In this document: positions 62,879-64,000 of the stretch, in pieces
Numbering within the stretch: the first letter of the stretch is position 1
Layout: each line of letters opens with the position of its first letter
DNA from: Berkiella sp964606325
Lineage (GTDB): Bacteria; Pseudomonadota; Gammaproteobacteria; Berkiellales; Berkiellaceae
NCBI GenBank assembly: GCA_964606325.1
Contig: CAZSGE010000010.1
Coordinates: 1 to 64,000 of the forward strand
Length of the DNA stretch: 64,000 bases
Direction of reading: 5' to 3'
Position numbers and translations under genes: made by a program
The notes under the pieces: model-generated
The model's input: the letters and a program-made list of their open reading frames with translations, nothing else
What the model was told of the DNA's origin: nothing
Database searches by the model: none

Positions 62879-64000
62879 TGTCGATATCAAGCCCCAGAAG
62901 AGATCCTTTCTCTACCACCCATTTTGGCCCCCTAAGTGCAAGGGCAACGGATGAGCTGCTCAATTTGCCTCCAGCTTTTATTGCCCAAATGAGAAAAGAG
63001 ATCAGTTCAAAAAAAAATGATCTTATTCAGGGTGATATTTTACCATTTGAGTATGTCATTGAAAGCCTAAACGACAATAACGATGATGATAGTGTTCAAA
63101 CGACTTTAAAAGTCAAAGTAATTGTACCACCCTTTGGCAAAAAAGAACGGATGAAAGCGTTTCTTATTCTGGATGATGAAGTGCTTGGCGAAGGGGGCGA
63201 CGGCAAAGTCGTCAAATCGATCGATTTGTTTGATTTTGATAGAACCTTAGTTGCTTGTAAAATTGGCATTCATAGTGCTGCTGAATCGCATTCCAAAGAT
63301 GAACTAGCATCCTCACAAGTCGTGCTGGAACGTGACAATCTGAAATTGATAGAAAACCGTTTGCAGGCACAGTTCTCACATCAAATAGGCCATCTTATTC
63401 ATAATTATACTTTTATGAATTATTATCCTGGAGAATCATTACTAGCACATCTATATGAAATTAATAAAGACGCCTCAGAATTTGAATGTAAATATCAAAG
63501 AAAAAAACACTTTGATTTTCCTCACAAGCTAACACTATGTATCGCCATCATTGAAGAAGTATTACTAGTCCATGAATTTGGCTTGATTTATCGCGACTTA
63601 AAAACCGATAATTTTCTTGTCTCAGACATCGCTAATCTCTTTAAGTTAGTCGGCATTGATTTTGGCTCAGCCGTTAAAGCATCAAATACTTCATCGAGCA
63701 AATCTTTAACAGGTACAACAAATGGTTATGTCGATCCTGAGCTTGATGTCCCTCTAAAAGAGAGAAGCCATTTCACCAAACAACATGATTATTATTCCTT
63801 GGGTGTTGTACTTTGTGAAATTCTAACAGATGAGAATTTACAACAACATTTATTTGATGCCATAAAAAATAGCAAACATGGTAATTTAATTAAAGGTGAT
63901 CAACTTAAAAAGATGATGCCTGACATTTTTCACAATGGTAATTTGGCTCAACATCGCAACATGACAAACGTGCCTTCCTTTGCTATCACCAGCTCAAACG
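62878..64000 (+). CDS. Eukaryotic-like protein kinase, 3' truncated by the window
   Basis: The frame is open from ATG 62878 to the window end: 374 codons, C-terminus missing. Kinase signatures read directly from the codons: glycine loop VLGEGGDGKVVKSI (102-114), ATP lysine K128 (LVACKIG), catalytic loop LIYRDLKTDNFLV (D240, K242, N245), DFG at 261-263, the activation-segment end NGYVDPELDV (E288), and YYSLGVVLCEIL. A 100-residue N-terminal extension precedes it. All catalytic residues are intact. No signal peptide. It shares a 133-bp upstream region with the divergent kinase. Confidence 0.88.
   Translation, partial: MSISSPRRDPFSTTHFGPLSARATDELLNLPPAFIAQMRKEISSKKNDLIQGDILPFEYVIESLNDNNDDDSVQTTLKVKVIVPPFGKKERMKAFLILDDEVLGEGGDGKVVKSIDLFDFDRTLVACKIGIHSAAESHSKDELASSQVVLERDNLKLIENRLQAQFSHQIGHLIHNYTFMNYYPGESLLAHLYEINKDASEFECKYQRKKHFDFPHKLTLCIAIIEEVLLVHEFGLIYRDLKTDNFLVSDIANLFKLVGIDFGSAVKASNTSSSKSLTGTTNGYVDPELDVPLKERSHFTKQHDYYSLGVVLCEILTDENLQQHLFDAIKNSKHGNLIKGDQLKKMMPDIFHNGNLAQHRNMTNVPSFAITSSN

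Noticed and set aside
1..64000. CRISPR arrays, tRNA and rRNA genes
   Set aside because: I looked in the intergenic gaps and saw no regularly spaced repeats or tRNA/rRNA-like sequence; the 36-bp tandem pair has no spacers.

Overview
The window is AT-rich, gene-dense DNA from a gammaproteobacterium. A Legionella/Coxiella/Berkiella-type host-associated bacterium fits best. The housekeeping core is gammaproteobacterial (RpoS, Mip-type FKBP isomerase, AmpG, AcnA-FumC, TamA/TamB). Around it sit eukaryote-like proteins typical of bacteria that manipulate host cells: a Sec7 Arf-GEF, a RhoGAP, three or four protein kinases, a C58-like cysteine protease, a PTP-like phytase, a TIKI-superfamily protein with ankyrin-like repeats, and a GIDE-domain protein. 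The lineage and the effector role are inference; no secretion-system genes are in the window.

Layout. 1-10.1 kb: the tail of tamA, then about 9 kb of accessory genes (TIKI/ankyrin protein, protease candidate, unknown membrane protein, RAYT transposase, kinase-like protein, unknown) that separate tamA from tamB. This stretch carries many copies of a GGACATCCAT repeat on both sides of the transposase. 10.2-24.4 kb: mostly conserved genes (tamB, rpoS, marR-type regulator, acnA-fumC, GGDEF/EAL protein, P1 peptidase, ampG, PAP2 phosphatase, mip) with REP-like repeats near 20.3 and 21.4 kb. 24.4-28 kb: three unrecognised genes. 28-36.2 kb: one giant RTX/cadherin surface protein of about 2,720 residues. 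36.5-43 kb: unrecognised proteins, an amine oxidase, an ABM-domain membrane protein and a type IV pilin-like gene. 43-50.1 kb: chalcone-isomerase-like protein, CPA2 antiporter, TPR-methyltransferase, lemA plus GIDE protein, and a protein-methyltransferase-like enzyme. 50.2-64 kb: the richest accessory stretch, with PTP-like phytase, RhoGAP, bPH2 protein, large helical unknown, DUF3892-like protein, Sec7 protein, LysR regulator, hotdog thioesterase, two small double-glycine-leader peptides and two divergent Ser/Thr kinases. The last kinase is cut by the window end.

How the genes fit together. The Sec7 and RhoGAP proteins would act on host Arf and Rho GTPases, and the kinases, PTP-like phosphatase, protease and methyltransferases on host proteins or phosphoinositides. 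The two GG-leader peptides resemble substrates of C39-peptidase ABC exporters, and the giant RTX protein a type I secretion substrate; neither exporter lies here. Two dispersed repeat families, one with a canonical GTAG head, plus a RAYT gene suggest active REP-type repeat dynamics. No tRNA, rRNA or CRISPR array was seen.
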